64,000 bases of DNA from Flavobacterium hibernum (GTDB lineage Bacteria > Bacteroidota > Bacteroidia > Flavobacteriales > Flavobacteriaceae): the NCBI RefSeq assembly GCF_000832125.1, contig NZ_JPRK01000003.1, positions 124,001 to 188,000 of the forward strand, in the 5' to 3' direction. Position numbers and translations under genes: made by a program. How positions within the stretch are numbered: position 1 is the first letter of the stretch; each line of letters begins with the position of its first letter. Positions 1 to 9,427 of this stretch are shown piece by piece. The notes under the pieces were generated by a model. The model did no database searches. It worked only from the letters and a program-made list of their open reading frames with translations, and was not told where the DNA came from.

Positions 1-59
1 CTTCCTCTTCTAGTTTTATATTAGTTTATTTTTGGTGACATTAAAAAAAAAAATCTAAA

Positions 60-524
60 TTATTTACGGTTAAAAGATTCTTGGTTTTCAATTTTCGGTG
101 ATTCTGGAGTTGTCCTATATTCTTTAACTTCTTGAATAATTAATGTTGCGATATAACCAAGAAAACCACCAATTACATATTTTAGAATATCTTTTCTCAT
201 ATCATCCGATTGAATAATATATTTTTTAAATGCCCATTTAATTCTAAAAACTTGGAATTGATTTGGTTTTATATTTATTATCTTAGTTTCTTCAGCATCA
301 TTATGATATAATATTCGATATGTGAATTTTAGGTTTTTAGAAGATTTTTCATAGAAGATTTTTTCTATACCATATTCAGAATTATATGAAGGTTGGTAAT
401 TAGTAAAAAATTCATTATGGTCAAATTTTATTTTTTGAATCTTGCCAAATTCTATAATTACATCACAAGGCACAAAATTTAAAATTCCATCTTTTAGATA
501 ATAACCTTTTAAATTTAATTTCAT
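60..524 (-). CDS. Hypothetical protein with one C-terminal membrane segment
   Basis: I do not recognise this 154-residue protein. The first 110 residues are charged and mostly beta-like with no known motif. Residues about 113-132 (KYVIGGFLGYIATLIIQEV) form a hydrophobic, glycine-containing stretch that could be one membrane anchor, followed by a polar tail. There is no N-terminal signal peptide, so a tail-anchored topology is likely. It is encoded alone, with AT-rich spacers on both sides. The start is the only ATG upstream of the conserved-looking body. Confidence 0.6.
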   Translation of the reverse strand: MKLNLKGYYLKDGILNFVPCDVIIEFGKIQKIKFDHNEFFTNYQPSYNSEYGIEKIFYEKSSKNLKFTYRILYHNDAEETKIINIKPNQFQVFRIKWAFKKYIIQSDDMRKDILKYVIGGFLGYIATLIIQEVKEYRTTPESPKIENQESFNRK

Positions 525-680
525 ATTTATTTCTTAATGTTTTTTTTAAATTAACTACCAACGTTACCACGCTTAAAACAGTTTTCTATCTTTCTAAAAG
601 AGTATTTCCTGATAAACGAAAATACGATTAGAAACGGTAATTTTACTAAATTTGCAAATTGCTAGAAACGTATGTTTGAA

Positions 681-1922
681 CTAGTTTTCATTTTCCTTTA
701 GTAAACAACATTCTTTAAGTTGCTTTCCACTTCCACAAACACAAGGGTCAGTTGGCCTCATATAAGTGTTTTTTGTTACAAAATCAGGTTCCCCATCAAA
801 AGCACCTTGTTTACCAGTTTCAGCTGCGTTTAAAATTTCTTCAAATTCTTTTCTTAATTCCTCCTGACTTTTAGGATGAGCTTTTAGAAAGTCACTTAAT
901 TTTAAATCGAAAACTTTATCCCATATCCTATATGTTTCAGTGTCCTTTATTGGTGGTCTATCATTTATTTCTCCAGTCTCTATTTGATATTTATGGAAGC
1001 TATTTAAATCACCTTTTAAAGAATTTGAATTTATAAAAAAAACATTTTTTGGGTTAATTAATTCAAATAAGAAAATCAAAAATTTATCATTGCTACTAAA
1101 GACTCGGCAACAAGGTGTGTAGTAAAGGTACTCCAAGTCTAATAAATTAGTTTTCCTTTCACTAAACAGTTTATTGTTTATTCCCACATAATACATTGCA
1201 GCTATGCTTATGCAATAAAAAGCATAAGGTGCGAAGTTGGAAATAGAATTGTTTTTTTCGGTTTCCCATCTGTAAAATATTTGTGCAGCTAAATTATAGT
1301 CTAATTCAAAATAATCAATTACTAAACTTAAATATTGCTGTTGTTTTTCAGGTTTATTCAATTCAATAAATAAAATATCTCTTAAGGCTTTTAAGTTTTC
1401 TAAATTGTCACCTAATTTTTTCTCCAATTTGATAAGAGAAAATTGCTCCATTTTGTTTTTAAATAACTGTACTACCTCTTCATCTTTACTCGTTGTTCTC
1501 CAAAACCAAGACATTATTTCATCTATAGAATTAAAATTTCCATCTTTCCATCTTCTGATGGATTTTTCATCTTCTGTTTCTTCAAATACAAGTCCTTGTT
1601 TTTTACCTGTATTAATTGACTTACTTGCTTCTAGAAAAGGTCGATTATTTAGTTCAATTTTATTCCCAAGGAGAGATAGTTCCAAGAGCTTTTTGTAATT
1701 TGTATTTACATAAGTATTTGAAGGAAAAATTTTATTAGCCAAACTGATTACTACTTCTTTTGGTAACTTCTTGTTTTCAACTTCTTCTTTAGACAAATCG
1801 CCTAATATTTCAGAAACAAGAAGTGGTGTTACATTTATAATGTAATATCTATGAAGTTGAATTAATTCATCGTGTCCTAAACTCTGAAAAGTTGACTTGT
1901 CTAAAATAATTGGTAATGACAT
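681..1922 (-). CDS. SEC-C motif-containing protein
   Basis: A protein of 413 residues whose C-terminus (residues about 393-407, PCVCGSGKQLKECC) is a complete SEC-C zinc-binding motif, CxCGSGxxxKxCC. In SecA this motif binds zinc and contacts SecB or ribosomes; free SEC-C proteins are mostly uncharacterised. The remaining 390 residues are helical with no signal peptide and no domain I can name, so it is probably cytoplasmic. It is monocistronic: the next gene on this strand is 249 bp upstream. The fold call rests on the terminal motif only, and the function is unknown. Confidence 0.75.
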   Translation of the reverse strand: MSLPIILDKSTFQSLGHDELIQLHRYYIINVTPLLVSEILGDLSKEEVENKKLPKEVVISLANKIFPSNTYVNTNYKKLLELSLLGNKIELNNRPFLEASKSINTGKKQGLVFEETEDEKSIRRWKDGNFNSIDEIMSWFWRTTSKDEEVVQLFKNKMEQFSLIKLEKKLGDNLENLKALRDILFIELNKPEKQQQYLSLVIDYFELDYNLAAQIFYRWETEKNNSISNFAPYAFYCISIAAMYYVGINNKLFSERKTNLLDLEYLYYTPCCRVFSSNDKFLIFLFELINPKNVFFINSNSLKGDLNSFHKYQIETGEINDRPPIKDTETYRIWDKVFDLKLSDFLKAHPKSQEELRKEFEEILNAAETGKQGAFDGEPDFVTKNTYMRPTDPCVCGSGKQLKECCLLKENEN

Positions 1923-2171
1923 ATTTTGAGTTTAAAATTGTGATGTATAAAAATCTAAATAATAATATTTTTAAAATTCCACTTTTATCATTTGTAGAGT
2001 TAGGTTATTGAATTCTCGGAGGTTTTTCAAAATTACTGCCAACATTCTGGCTGCAGCGGGTTTGGCACTAAATTATACCCTATTTTCAGATTTGCCAAAT
2101 CATTCCAAATACAAAACCAATTTCCATTAAGCTATTGCTCAAATCCGTTTAGTAGCTTTTGTATACAGTTT

Positions 2172-2975
2172 TTATTCAATCAATTTCTCCAACGATTTAA
2201 ACTCCAATTTACTATTCTCGAAATTATTTATTTTTTTGATTAATTCAGGATTTACATCAATATCGGAAAGCCTAGAAGAAACTTTTACTAGCCAAAAATA
2301 TAATGCTATACAATCGCTGAGTAATCTAACCTCATGAAGATTCATTAAAGCTTCTTTTTGTGCTTCTGTTCTATTATTCTCTCTATCTAAAATTACTCCT
2401 AAAGCAGTTTCATCTGCGTGAATTAAATGACTTGATTGGGTAAAATTCCTTGCTAATCCTAATATCTCTCTGAAGTCATAGTTCACTGAAATAGTTTTTA
2501 TCATTTCATTATATGACCAAGGTTGTTCTTTTCTCTGTCGCATTTGTTTAGTCCATTTTTCCGCCAAAAGTATTTGGTCATTTTCATTTAAAACGATGTC
2601 TGTTAAGAAAGCAGAATCAATATTGGTCAATTCAATAATCTGTTTTGCCTGATTTGATTGTTTTAGTCTATTTATTTCCGCTAAATCTACCCAAAACTCG
2701 CGAACTTTTTCAATTCTCGTAGTTTCATCAAAAGAAGAAACATAGGCAAACTTTACAGTGCATTCAGCAATTGGTCTTAAAATAATATCTGCGTCCCAAA
2801 GACAATCATTTTGGACAAGTAAGAATAAAGTTTGAGTTCGTGAATTTATAAATGAGTAGTATGACCGAAGTAATTTATAAAATTCATCATTCTTTTTTAA
2901 TGTTAATTCACAAATTGACATATGAAGTGAATCAAGAGTATCTTTGAACGTCTTTCTGAATTCCTTTGTTGGCAT
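2172..2975 (-). CDS. DUF5677-like helical protein
   Basis: A cytoplasmic, almost wholly helical 267-residue protein. The stretch around residues 45-85 (SRTQTLFLLVQNDCLWDADIILRPIAE) looks like the DUF5677 family, in which a polar helix pair precedes an R-P-x-x-E motif. A histidine in SSHLIHADE (about residue 183) could be functional. DUF5677 proteins often occur in accessory islands and have no settled role. It is monocistronic. The family assignment is from memory of the pattern and has not been tested. Confidence 0.55.
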   Translation of the reverse strand: MPTKEFRKTFKDTLDSLHMSICELTLKKNDEFYKLLRSYYSFINSRTQTLFLLVQNDCLWDADIILRPIAECTVKFAYVSSFDETTRIEKVREFWVDLAEINRLKQSNQAKQIIELTNIDSAFLTDIVLNENDQILLAEKWTKQMRQRKEQPWSYNEMIKTISVNYDFREILGLARNFTQSSHLIHADETALGVILDRENNRTEAQKEALMNLHEVRLLSDCIALYFWLVKVSSRLSDIDVNPELIKKINNFENSKLEFKSLEKLIE

Positions 2976-3403
2976 AGCTTTCTTTAAAATTGCCTATAAT
3001 TTAGTTATTGAGCCATAAAATGGTACCCAAATACAATTTTCAAATTGGCTTTGAGCTATGAGGTGGCTTTTTCAAGCGAATATAAGAAATATTTTTACTA
3101 CAATTTTATTAACTTTTGAATTAAAATAAAAATGATTTTTTCAGTTTTATCTTATTGAAATTTTCTTTACGTGGTATAATAGAATGAGTCACTAACAAAT
3201 TCTTAAAGATCAATAAATAGGAAATTTAAACAGGTCAATTTGATACATTACTGACTAATAAGAGTGTAACAATTTTGTAATAGAACTAATAATACAATTA
3301 TGGTTGCCTACGTAATTTTTTGAATATTCTAATAAGATAAAAATTCAATTTCCGACCTTTTATCCAACAACTGCCAGCCATCATCGTTTCGTATAAAATA
3401 GAC
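2976..3403. other. Intergenic region without a recognisable gene
   Basis: These 428 bp are very AT-rich. I see no ORF with coding character, no tRNA and no strong terminator. The left part carries the promoter side of the DUF5677-like gene and the right part is the 3' side of the lipoprotein gene. Confidence 0.5.
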
Positions 3404-3877
3404 TTAATGATTAAGTGTATCTTTCAATCCATTTTTAATGGCAACAGCAAAAACATTCTTTCTTCGAATTGTAATATATTCAACAATTGCTTTATTACCG
3501 GAACTCATCATCCTTATTTCTTTGACTGCTCCAAATTCTTCATCAGCTACTTTTACGCGCTGTATTTTACTTATTTTGTCATCTGCTGGTGTAAGTAGTA
3601 AGTACGGTTTTGCTGCAGGAGTAAAACTCACGAAAGAAGTTGTATCACCAAACTTCTTGCTTTGAAGTACTTTTACAAATCCTTTTTCTACGAGTCCTGA
3701 TTTAAAAATGGTATAAGCATGCGTCGGATCACCGCAGAAAATATCATGGTGTACAATAGCAGGGTAATGATTTTTTTCCAGAATAAGGTTAGTAGCCAAT
3801 TTTTCATCCAGCTTTTTAGGCTGACAGCCTGTGATTATTAAAATCACTGTAGTTAAAATATAAGATAGCTTTTTCAT
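3404..3877 (-). CDS. Small lipoprotein of unknown function
   Basis: A 157-residue protein starting with a lipoprotein signal, MKKLSYILTTVILIITGCQ, with the lipobox cysteine at residue 18. The mature part contains a conserved-looking FCGDPTHAYTIF segment and ends in a beta-rich region. I recognise no family. It lies 30 bp downstream of the unknown gene at 3908-4588 on the same strand, so the two may be co-transcribed. Predicted to be anchored in the membrane facing the periplasm. Confidence 0.65.
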   Translation of the reverse strand: MKKLSYILTTVILIITGCQPKKLDEKLATNLILEKNHYPAIVHHDIFCGDPTHAYTIFKSGLVEKGFVKVLQSKKFGDTTSFVSFTPAAKPYLLLTPADDKISKIQRVKVADEEFGAVKEIRMMSSGNKAIVEYITIRRKNVFAVAIKNGLKDTLNH

Positions 3878-3907
3878 GTTTTTAAATTTTAAATTAGTAG
3901 TATTTGA

Positions 3908-4588
3908 TTAATATTCTTTGATCTGTTTAATCATGCGTTCCAATGTTTCAATTGCTATTTGCTTATCCCTTTCTTCAAAAACATAAGCCTTGCTCCGCAT
4001 GGCATTGTATGAAAGATCTGCTTTGTTTGGAGTGGATAAAAAAGGAACGATTGTTTTAAATAAATGATTCATTGATTTTGAAATAAGAATTTTTAATTCA
4101 TCGGATGCCCTTAATATTAAGGCTGTTTGATCGGTTGAAAGTTTACATAAAACTTTACCAGAAAAACCATTCATTACTATAGGACTAGTTGTCTTCCTTT
4201 CAACAATTTGAAAGGGGGCCGTTAAATAGTTTGCAAATCTTGATTCTATAAAAATTATTAATTCATTCAAACAGGACATTAAAGTAGTTGTCACTTCTAT
4301 TAGACTATCTCTGTGTAAATCATTACTATTATTTATTTCTGTGATTTTATCTAAAAGAAATAGTAATGTGGAATAATAATTTCCAACTAAAATTTTTATC
4401 TGTTTCTCCTTAGTAAGCGAAAAAACCTGTATAGTAAACTGTGACTGAATAAAAAATGTTTGTTCATTCGCTTTTTCAATAATCTCTCTTGATTGAATTG
4501 GAGAAATCAGAGTAAGGTCCGTTTTGTTGGGATTAAGGGTTGAAGTTACCGTTAAGTCCATCCATTCTAAAAGATAGGTTTGAGTCAT
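3908..4588 (-). CDS. Hypothetical cytoplasmic helical protein
   Basis: An unrecognised 226-residue protein without signal peptide or membrane segments. It begins MTQTYLLEWMDLTVTS and is mostly amphipathic helix, with a short Pro-rich turn near residue 178 (FLSTPNKADLSY). It is transcribed in the same direction as the AraC regulator at 4701-5561, 112 bp downstream of it, and precedes the lipoprotein at 3404-3877. That arrangement suggests a small locus controlled by the AraC protein, but nothing in the sequence reveals its task. Confidence 0.6.
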   Translation of the reverse strand: MTQTYLLEWMDLTVTSTLNPNKTDLTLISPIQSREIIEKANEQTFFIQSQFTIQVFSLTKEKQIKILVGNYYSTLLFLLDKITEINNSNDLHRDSLIEVTTTLMSCLNELIIFIESRFANYLTAPFQIVERKTTSPIVMNGFSGKVLCKLSTDQTALILRASDELKILISKSMNHLFKTIVPFLSTPNKADLSYNAMRSKAYVFEERDKQIAIETLERMIKQIKEY

Positions 4589-4700
4589 TTCTTTTACTTT
4601 TATTTAGTAAATATTTCTCCCGACTTGCAATCGACAGTACTCTAAATCAATGCTTATAGAACATTCTTAACCCGGTCAAAACATGTGTTGTTAATAATAT

Positions 4701-5561
4701 TTAATTAGAATTTAATCGTAAACGGTATTCAGAAGGAGACAGGTAAGTATGCTTCTTAAAAAAAGTACTGAAAAAAGAAGTATTGGCAAATTTCAGTTCT
4801 TCTGAAATATACAAAATGGTTAAATCATTATTTTGAAGCAAGATTTTGGCCTCCAGAATGATTGCATTTTCGATGCATTGTTTCGCTGTGATCTCCGTAA
4901 CCTGTTTGACAGTTTTAGTAAGATGCCCTGCAGTAACATTTAGGATATTTGCATAGAATTTCACACTGTGTTCTTTTCTGCAGTGTAGTTCTACTAACCT
5001 AAAAAAATGGATAACTATTTTTTCATTTCCAGTATGTTTGACATTATCGTACCAAGATGATCGATAGTATGTTCCTGCCAGTTCATAAAGAAAAAGATTA
5101 AAACTCAAAAGCAATGTTTCCTTTTTCAGAATATTCTTATTTGAACTTCTGACCTTACTATTGATTAATTTAAGTAAATCTACAAGTAATCCAATTTCTT
5201 TATTTTTGAGAAAAATCTTGGAAGTATTTTTTGCAATAAAAAATTCAAAATATCCTATGTGCGGCCATCTTATACTATTAGCAAAAGCAAACTCCGAAGA
5301 GAATGAAAGCTGGCATATTTGCAATTGATTACTCATTATTAAAACTTCACAAATAGACTTTTTTGGAATGACGATTAGTTCATTGATAAATAAATGAATC
5401 TTTTTACTGTTGATCAACAGGCATACTGCTCCGGAATTTATAATCAAAACTGTAAATCGATTCAATATAATTGATTCTTTAAAAGCAATTCTGGAGGAAA
5501 ATGTTTCAAAAATGTAGACTTGTAAGCCTGATGGGTTATATTTTGATTTTAGAGATGCCAA
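4701..5561 (-). CDS. AraC-family transcriptional regulator
   Basis: A 286-residue protein with a C-terminal AraC-type double helix-turn-helix at about residues 200-283. The first HTH is FYANILNVTAGHLTKTVKQV. The second carries the signature ISEELKFANTSFFSTFFKKH followed by the usual P-S-E-Y-R end. The N-terminal 150 residues are a beta-rich sensing domain of the cupin-like kind found in Bacteroidota AraC proteins. The ligand is unknown. It sits between a small membrane protein gene (5600) and the unknown 226-residue gene (3908), all on the minus strand, and probably regulates that cluster. Confidence 0.88.
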   Translation of the reverse strand: MASLKSKYNPSGLQVYIFETFSSRIAFKESIILNRFTVLIINSGAVCLLINSKKIHLFINELIVIPKKSICEVLIMSNQLQICQLSFSSEFAFANSIRWPHIGYFEFFIAKNTSKIFLKNKEIGLLVDLLKLINSKVRSSNKNILKKETLLLSFNLFLYELAGTYYRSSWYDNVKHTGNEKIVIHFFRLVELHCRKEHSVKFYANILNVTAGHLTKTVKQVTEITAKQCIENAIILEAKILLQNNDLTILYISEELKFANTSFFSTFFKKHTYLSPSEYRLRLNSN

Positions 5562-5599
5562 AATAAGCGTTTTAAAATGTTTAATTTTGCTAGAAAGTA

Positions 5600-5848
5600 T
5601 TACTTATCAAATAATCTGGCCATCAATGAAACGCAAACGAAAAATAAATTTGATATGCCGTTTACAAAAAATAGATATGCCAATTTTCTGGGAGAATCAG
5701 TTTTTATCCCGCCATCGGTTAAATAGCCTATTATTTCATCATAGGATAATAGATCTATGATGAAATAAAGGCTCACAATATTGAAAAGAATCAAAAACAC
5801 GCAATACACATATTGCAATTGTTTTTCAATCGACTCAGTTATATACAT
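5600..5848 (-). CDS. Small two-TM membrane protein
   Basis: An 82-residue protein with two clear membrane helices, about residues 14-34 (YCVFLILFNIVSLYFIIDLL) and 58-78 (LAYLFFVNGISNLFFVCVSL), joined by a polar loop of about 20 residues. No family recognised. It starts 2 bp after the stop of the upstream lipoprotein gene (5851-6582), so the two are almost certainly translated from one message. Confidence 0.6.
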   Translation of the reverse strand: MYITESIEKQLQYVYCVFLILFNIVSLYFIIDLLSYDEIIGYLTDGGIKTDSPRKLAYLFFVNGISNLFFVCVSLMARLFDK

Positions 5849-5850
5849 AA

Positions 5851-6582
5851 CTATTCTGTTTGGAGATTTTGAATTATGAGTCCTGTCACTATTGATTTAT
5901 TAATCGCAGTTGAAGAATTTGCTACTGCACCTTGTACCGCTCCAACACGATTTCCAACAGAAGTTTCCCAATCCTTATCTTTACGTTCTTTAGCATAATA
6001 CAATGAATATCTTACTATGGATGAAGTGGTAAGAATGATCCTCTTGTCCTCATTGCTAAACTGTGCGTTGGATATAACGGATGCTTCGAATGAAATTATG
6101 GATTGATGAATGATAGCATATTCATCAGTTTCCCATAACAGTATGGAATCCATAAAGTTGGAAAGAGAAATTTTAGCGGCATTTGTCATTGAGGAATTTG
6201 CAATCGCTTGCTCTAATTTTATTTGAGGATCATCAACAGTTTCTTGAATTTCCTGAAAGTTGCAGGGAAGACTTGTTGCCATATTTAATAGATCGTTATT
6301 CAGAACCGAGATAGAATCTACTTTTTGGCTGATTCGAGCAATCGTATTGAATGTATAATTTCCAGACAAGTAAACATCAAGGATGTCATTATGTATTTTA
6401 CCTGCTATGTCATATTCATTAGCCGGATTTTCAGGACTTAGTGTCTGAAGTAGCTTTGCCGTTTTTTTAGATTTATTTTCAATAAGACCATCATCTAAAA
6501 TTTTGGCATTATCAATACTCTCACTGGTACAAGAAACAAGTAGTGATGCTAATACAACTAGCAATAATAAAAGATTTTTCAT
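5851..6582 (-). CDS. Lipoprotein of unknown function
   Basis: A 243-residue protein with a lipoprotein signal peptide, MKNLLLLLVVLASLLVSCTS, and a lipobox Cys at residue 18. The mature protein is helical with no motif I can name. The C-terminal third contains a GNRVGAVQGAVANSS segment with alternating small residues. It is the first gene of the minus-strand run toward 4701 and faces a divergent regulator gene at 6935 across a 352-bp region. Confidence 0.65.
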   Translation of the reverse strand: MKNLLLLLVVLASLLVSCTSESIDNAKILDDGLIENKSKKTAKLLQTLSPENPANEYDIAGKIHNDILDVYLSGNYTFNTIARISQKVDSISVLNNDLLNMATSLPCNFQEIQETVDDPQIKLEQAIANSSMTNAAKISLSNFMDSILLWETDEYAIIHQSIISFEASVISNAQFSNEDKRIILTTSSIVRYSLYYAKERKDKDWETSVGNRVGAVQGAVANSSTAINKSIVTGLIIQNLQTE

Positions 6583-6753
6583 GATTAAAAGTGTTAAATG
6601 TAAAGACTGTTTTTTTCAGTCAGTTCATTTCACCCGGGTTAGCAGAACTTTAATCCGGCACGATGCCAAATGTTTTTTGCTATTGAATTCACGACAAATC
6701 TAGAAGTAGATTTTTTGATTTGCAAAACGTTGTATATGGGTTTTCCGAATTTA

Positions 6754-6790
6754 GTATGTCGATTTTCGGAAAATCGACATACCTTTTTTT
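6754..6790 (+). terminator. Perfect 14-bp inverted repeat followed by a T-run
   Basis: GTATGTCGATTTTC, one G, then the exact reverse complement, followed by a run of T (6784-6790). The form is that of a Rho-independent terminator for plus-strand transcription. However, it lies in a divergent promoter region (lipoprotein gene on the left, regulator gene at 6935 on the right), where a terminator is not expected. It may end a small RNA, attenuate the 6935 transcript or bind a regulator. The rest of 6583-6934 is AT-rich with no gene. Confidence 0.6.
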
Positions 6791-6934
6791 ACTTAAAATA
6801 GACTAATTCTAAATAGATTGCAGTATATTTAACATTGTTTTAAACAAAACACAATGTTATATTTACACAATAGTGTTTTTCGCTGATAAAATGCATTTTC
6901 ACATCAAATAATGTCTCATTTTTTAATTTAACTT

Positions 6935-8623
6935 ATGATTAAAAATTATATATTATTAGTAATTCTTTGCTTTGGAAATCAATTGTATGCGCAGGAAATG
7001 GAACCGAAAATTTTCGATACGCTTAAAAGAAAAAGTTATGATTATCTTTTTGAACGTATAGAAGCCACAGCTGAGAATAAAGTAAACCAGGCATACTATC
7101 TTAAGTACTTTTTGAACAAGGCAAAAAAGGATAAAAATTTCGAGGAAATTGTAAATGGATATAAAAATTATTTATTCTATGCACCTGAAAAATCGAAATT
7201 GATATATGCAGACAGTATGATTTACACTGCCAAAAAAGCCAATAATAATGCTATTATTGGCTCAGCTTATCTTTCAAAGGGAATTGTTTACTATGCTAGA
7301 AAAGAGCACAAAAATGCATTGGATAATTACCTCATAGCTGATAATTTTATTTCCAAAACAAATGATAAGTACTTAGTGTATAAGGTTAAATATAATATTG
7401 CTATCATAAAATATTTTCTAGGGTTTTATGACGAAGCTATTTCTTTGTTTACTGAGTGTACAGATTATTTTAAAGAGAAAAATACAAGAGCATACTTAAA
7501 TTCATTGCATTTACTCGGTTTGTGCCATAATAGGATTGGTAATTATGGATTATGTTCTGAAATAAATAAAAAAGGAATTGAAGAAGGGATAAGAATGTCA
7601 AATACTGAAATGAAAAATTATTTTATTCATTCAGAAGGCATCAATCAATACTCTAAAAACAACTACGCAGAAGCTATAAAAAAAATTAATTATTCCATTC
7701 CATCTATAAAGGAAAATAAAGATTTTGGCAATGAGTCTGTTGGGTATTTCTATATTGGAAAAAGCTATTGGGATCTCCATAAACCCGAAATTGCTTTGCC
7801 ATATTTTTTTAAAGTTGATAAGATTTTTGATGATACAGGATATATACGTCCGGATTTACGGCAGAACTACGAGTTACTATTAAAGTATTATAAATCTAAA
7901 AAGGATCTTCATAAACAGCTCTATTATACGGATAAGCTACTAAAAGCAGACAGTATATTAGACAACAAGTTCATCTATCTTTCTGGCAGAGTTCGCAAAG
8001 TGTATGACACGAAAGTATTACTAAAAGATAAGCAGGATATTGAAGAATTGTTTAATAAGAGGAAGTATAACGATTTTATTTTTACTGGTATCGTACTAGT
8101 ATTATTTTTAATCGTATCATTCATTGCTTACAGGCATATCAGGAATAAGAATGTTTATAGGCAAAAATTTGAGGAATTGATGGCAAAAAATGAGGCAGTT
8201 TCTAAAGTGGAAGTCAAAAATGTAAGTAATGGAATTGGAAATATAAATAAAGATACTATTGCAGATATACTTAAGCAATTGGAAAAATTTGAAAAGGATA
8301 AAAAATTTCTAGTAAAAGACCTGACTTCCGCAAAGCTTGCCGCTATTTTCAATTCCAATCCAAAATATTTATCACAGATAATTTATCAATACAGAGGAAA
8401 GAAATTTGTGAAATACATCGCTGATCTTAAAATCAATTATCTAATAAAGTTATTAAAAGAAGATAGTAAAATAAGGAAATATTCTAATAGTGCATTGGCT
8501 GAAGAAGTTGGCTTTAACAGTACTAAAACATTTACTCAGGCTTTTTTTGCAGAAGCTGGGTGTCCAACGTCTTATTTTATTGAGGAACTAAATAAGATGC
8601 CTCAAGAAAACAAGATTCTTTAA
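6935..8623 (+). CDS. TPR protein with one membrane helix and C-terminal AraC-type HTH
   Basis: A 562-residue one-component signalling protein of a type common in Bacteroidota. Residues 1-19 are a signal peptide ending in QLYAQ. About 30-350 are tetratricopeptide-like helical repeats (for example the YYARKEHKNALDNYLIA unit). About 380-400 are a single membrane helix (FIFTGIVLVLFLIVSFIAY). The last 100 residues are an AraC-type DNA-binding domain (LTSAKLAAIFNSNPKYLSQI and LAEEVGFNSTKTFTQAFFAE). The layout puts the TPR sensor in the periplasm and the HTH in the cytoplasm. The regulated genes are unknown; the divergent lipoprotein operon is the nearest candidate. Confidence 0.85.
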   Translation: MIKNYILLVILCFGNQLYAQEMEPKIFDTLKRKSYDYLFERIEATAENKVNQAYYLKYFLNKAKKDKNFEEIVNGYKNYLFYAPEKSKLIYADSMIYTAKKANNNAIIGSAYLSKGIVYYARKEHKNALDNYLIADNFISKTNDKYLVYKVKYNIAIIKYFLGFYDEAISLFTECTDYFKEKNTRAYLNSLHLLGLCHNRIGNYGLCSEINKKGIEEGIRMSNTEMKNYFIHSEGINQYSKNNYAEAIKKINYSIPSIKENKDFGNESVGYFYIGKSYWDLHKPEIALPYFFKVDKIFDDTGYIRPDLRQNYELLLKYYKSKKDLHKQLYYTDKLLKADSILDNKFIYLSGRVRKVYDTKVLLKDKQDIEELFNKRKYNDFIFTGIVLVLFLIVSFIAYRHIRNKNVYRQKFEELMAKNEAVSKVEVKNVSNGIGNINKDTIADILKQLEKFEKDKKFLVKDLTSAKLAAIFNSNPKYLSQIIYQYRGKKFVKYIADLKINYLIKLLKEDSKIRKYSNSALAEEVGFNSTKTFTQAFFAEAGCPTSYFIEELNKMPQENKIL

Positions 8624-8713
8624 TAAATAATTCATGAAATGTTTTCTATACTATTTATAAATTAAAAACGTTTTAATTTTTGCGGCAAAGTTGCTATACA
8701 ACCAGCAAAATTT

Positions 8714-8721
8714 TACTTTTG
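8714..8721 (+). promoter_or_regulatory. -7 promoter box of the histone H1-like gene
   Basis: TACTTTTG matches the Bacteroidota -7 consensus TAnnTTTG and lies 26 bp before the ATG at 8747. A TTTTTGCGG stretch upstream (about 8676-8684) could serve as the -33 element. Confidence 0.55.
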
Positions 8722-8746
8722 CTGCCTTAATTTAATAAAATATATC

Positions 8747-8923
8747 ATGAAAGATTTAGTAGCAAAAATTAACGCCGAAATCGAAACATTTAAAACAGAA
8801 TCTGAATCATTAATTGATAAAGGTGTTAAAGCAGCAGGAGCTAGAGCTCGTAAATCAACTTTAGAAATTGAAAAACTTTTAAAAGAGTTTAGAAAAGTTT
8901 CTATTGAAGAGTCAAAAAAATAA
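8747..8923 (+). CDS. Histone H1-like protein
   Basis: A 58-residue lysine-rich protein (MKDLVAKINAEIETF at the start, EIEKLLKEFRKVSIEESKK at the end). It resembles the short H1/Hc1-like DNA-binding proteins found throughout the Flavobacteriia, with the central GVKAAGARARKST segment supplying the basic, alanine-rich patch. It probably binds DNA as a nucleoid component. Its own TAnnTTTG promoter lies upstream and a strong terminator follows directly, so it is a monocistronic, probably highly expressed gene. Confidence 0.8.
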   Translation: MKDLVAKINAEIETFKTESESLIDKGVKAAGARARKSTLEIEKLLKEFRKVSIEESKK

Positions 8924-8940
8924 TTCAATCTTGCTTTATT

Positions 8941-8971
8941 GGGCTGTCTTTTAAAAGGCAGCCCTCGTTTT
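8941..8971 (+). terminator. Rho-independent terminator after the histone H1-like gene
   Basis: GGGCTGTCTTTT pairs with AAAAGGCAGCCC (one G-U wobble), followed by TCGTTTT. It lies 17 bp after the stop codon. Confidence 0.8.
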
Positions 8972-9056
8972 AATAAAAAGAGACTTCTAAATTCTCTATT
9001 TGAAAGCGACTACCACTTTTAGGGCTTCAATGATTGCTATGTTTTGCAGCATTATT

Positions 9057-9374
9057 TTAAATATTCTGAAAGTTTTTTAAAATCGCAAATTGTTCTTCTT
9101 CAATTGCGTGTTGATAACATGCGTCTTCTCTAACAAAATATTCTATTTCTGTATTTTTAACGGTAATAATATTATCAAGCATAAACTTATAATACAAATT
9201 AAAATCAGGTAAAAATCCCCATACAAAAGAATACTGATATGAATCGTTACCAAGTATATAAGGCTGAAATCTTGTGCCTTCAATAATATCTCCCAAACCG
9301 TGTCTAACAGCCAAAATAATCTCAGCATTATTTTTTATTCCATTCTCAATTTTAGAGTAATTTTCTCCTGTCAT
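9057..9374 (-). CDS. Hypothetical protein
   Basis: A 105-residue soluble protein that I do not recognise. It is rich in aromatic residues (QYSFVWGFLPDFNLYYKF) and ends in an acidic helical tail (EEEQFAILKNFQNI). It has no signal peptide or membrane segment. An overlapping reading frame on the same strand is weaker and was not called. It is followed upstream on the same strand by another unknown gene (9428-10033), in a stretch of small AT-rich genes typical of accessory DNA. Confidence 0.5.
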   Translation of the reverse strand: MTGENYSKIENGIKNNAEIILAVRHGLGDIIEGTRFQPYILGNDSYQYSFVWGFLPDFNLYYKFMLDNIITVKNTEIEYFVREDACYQHAIEEEQFAILKNFQNI

Positions 9375-9427
9375 ATTTATATTATTTAAACTTTAATTAT
9401 TAATCACATTACTAACAGAAGTTTTTT

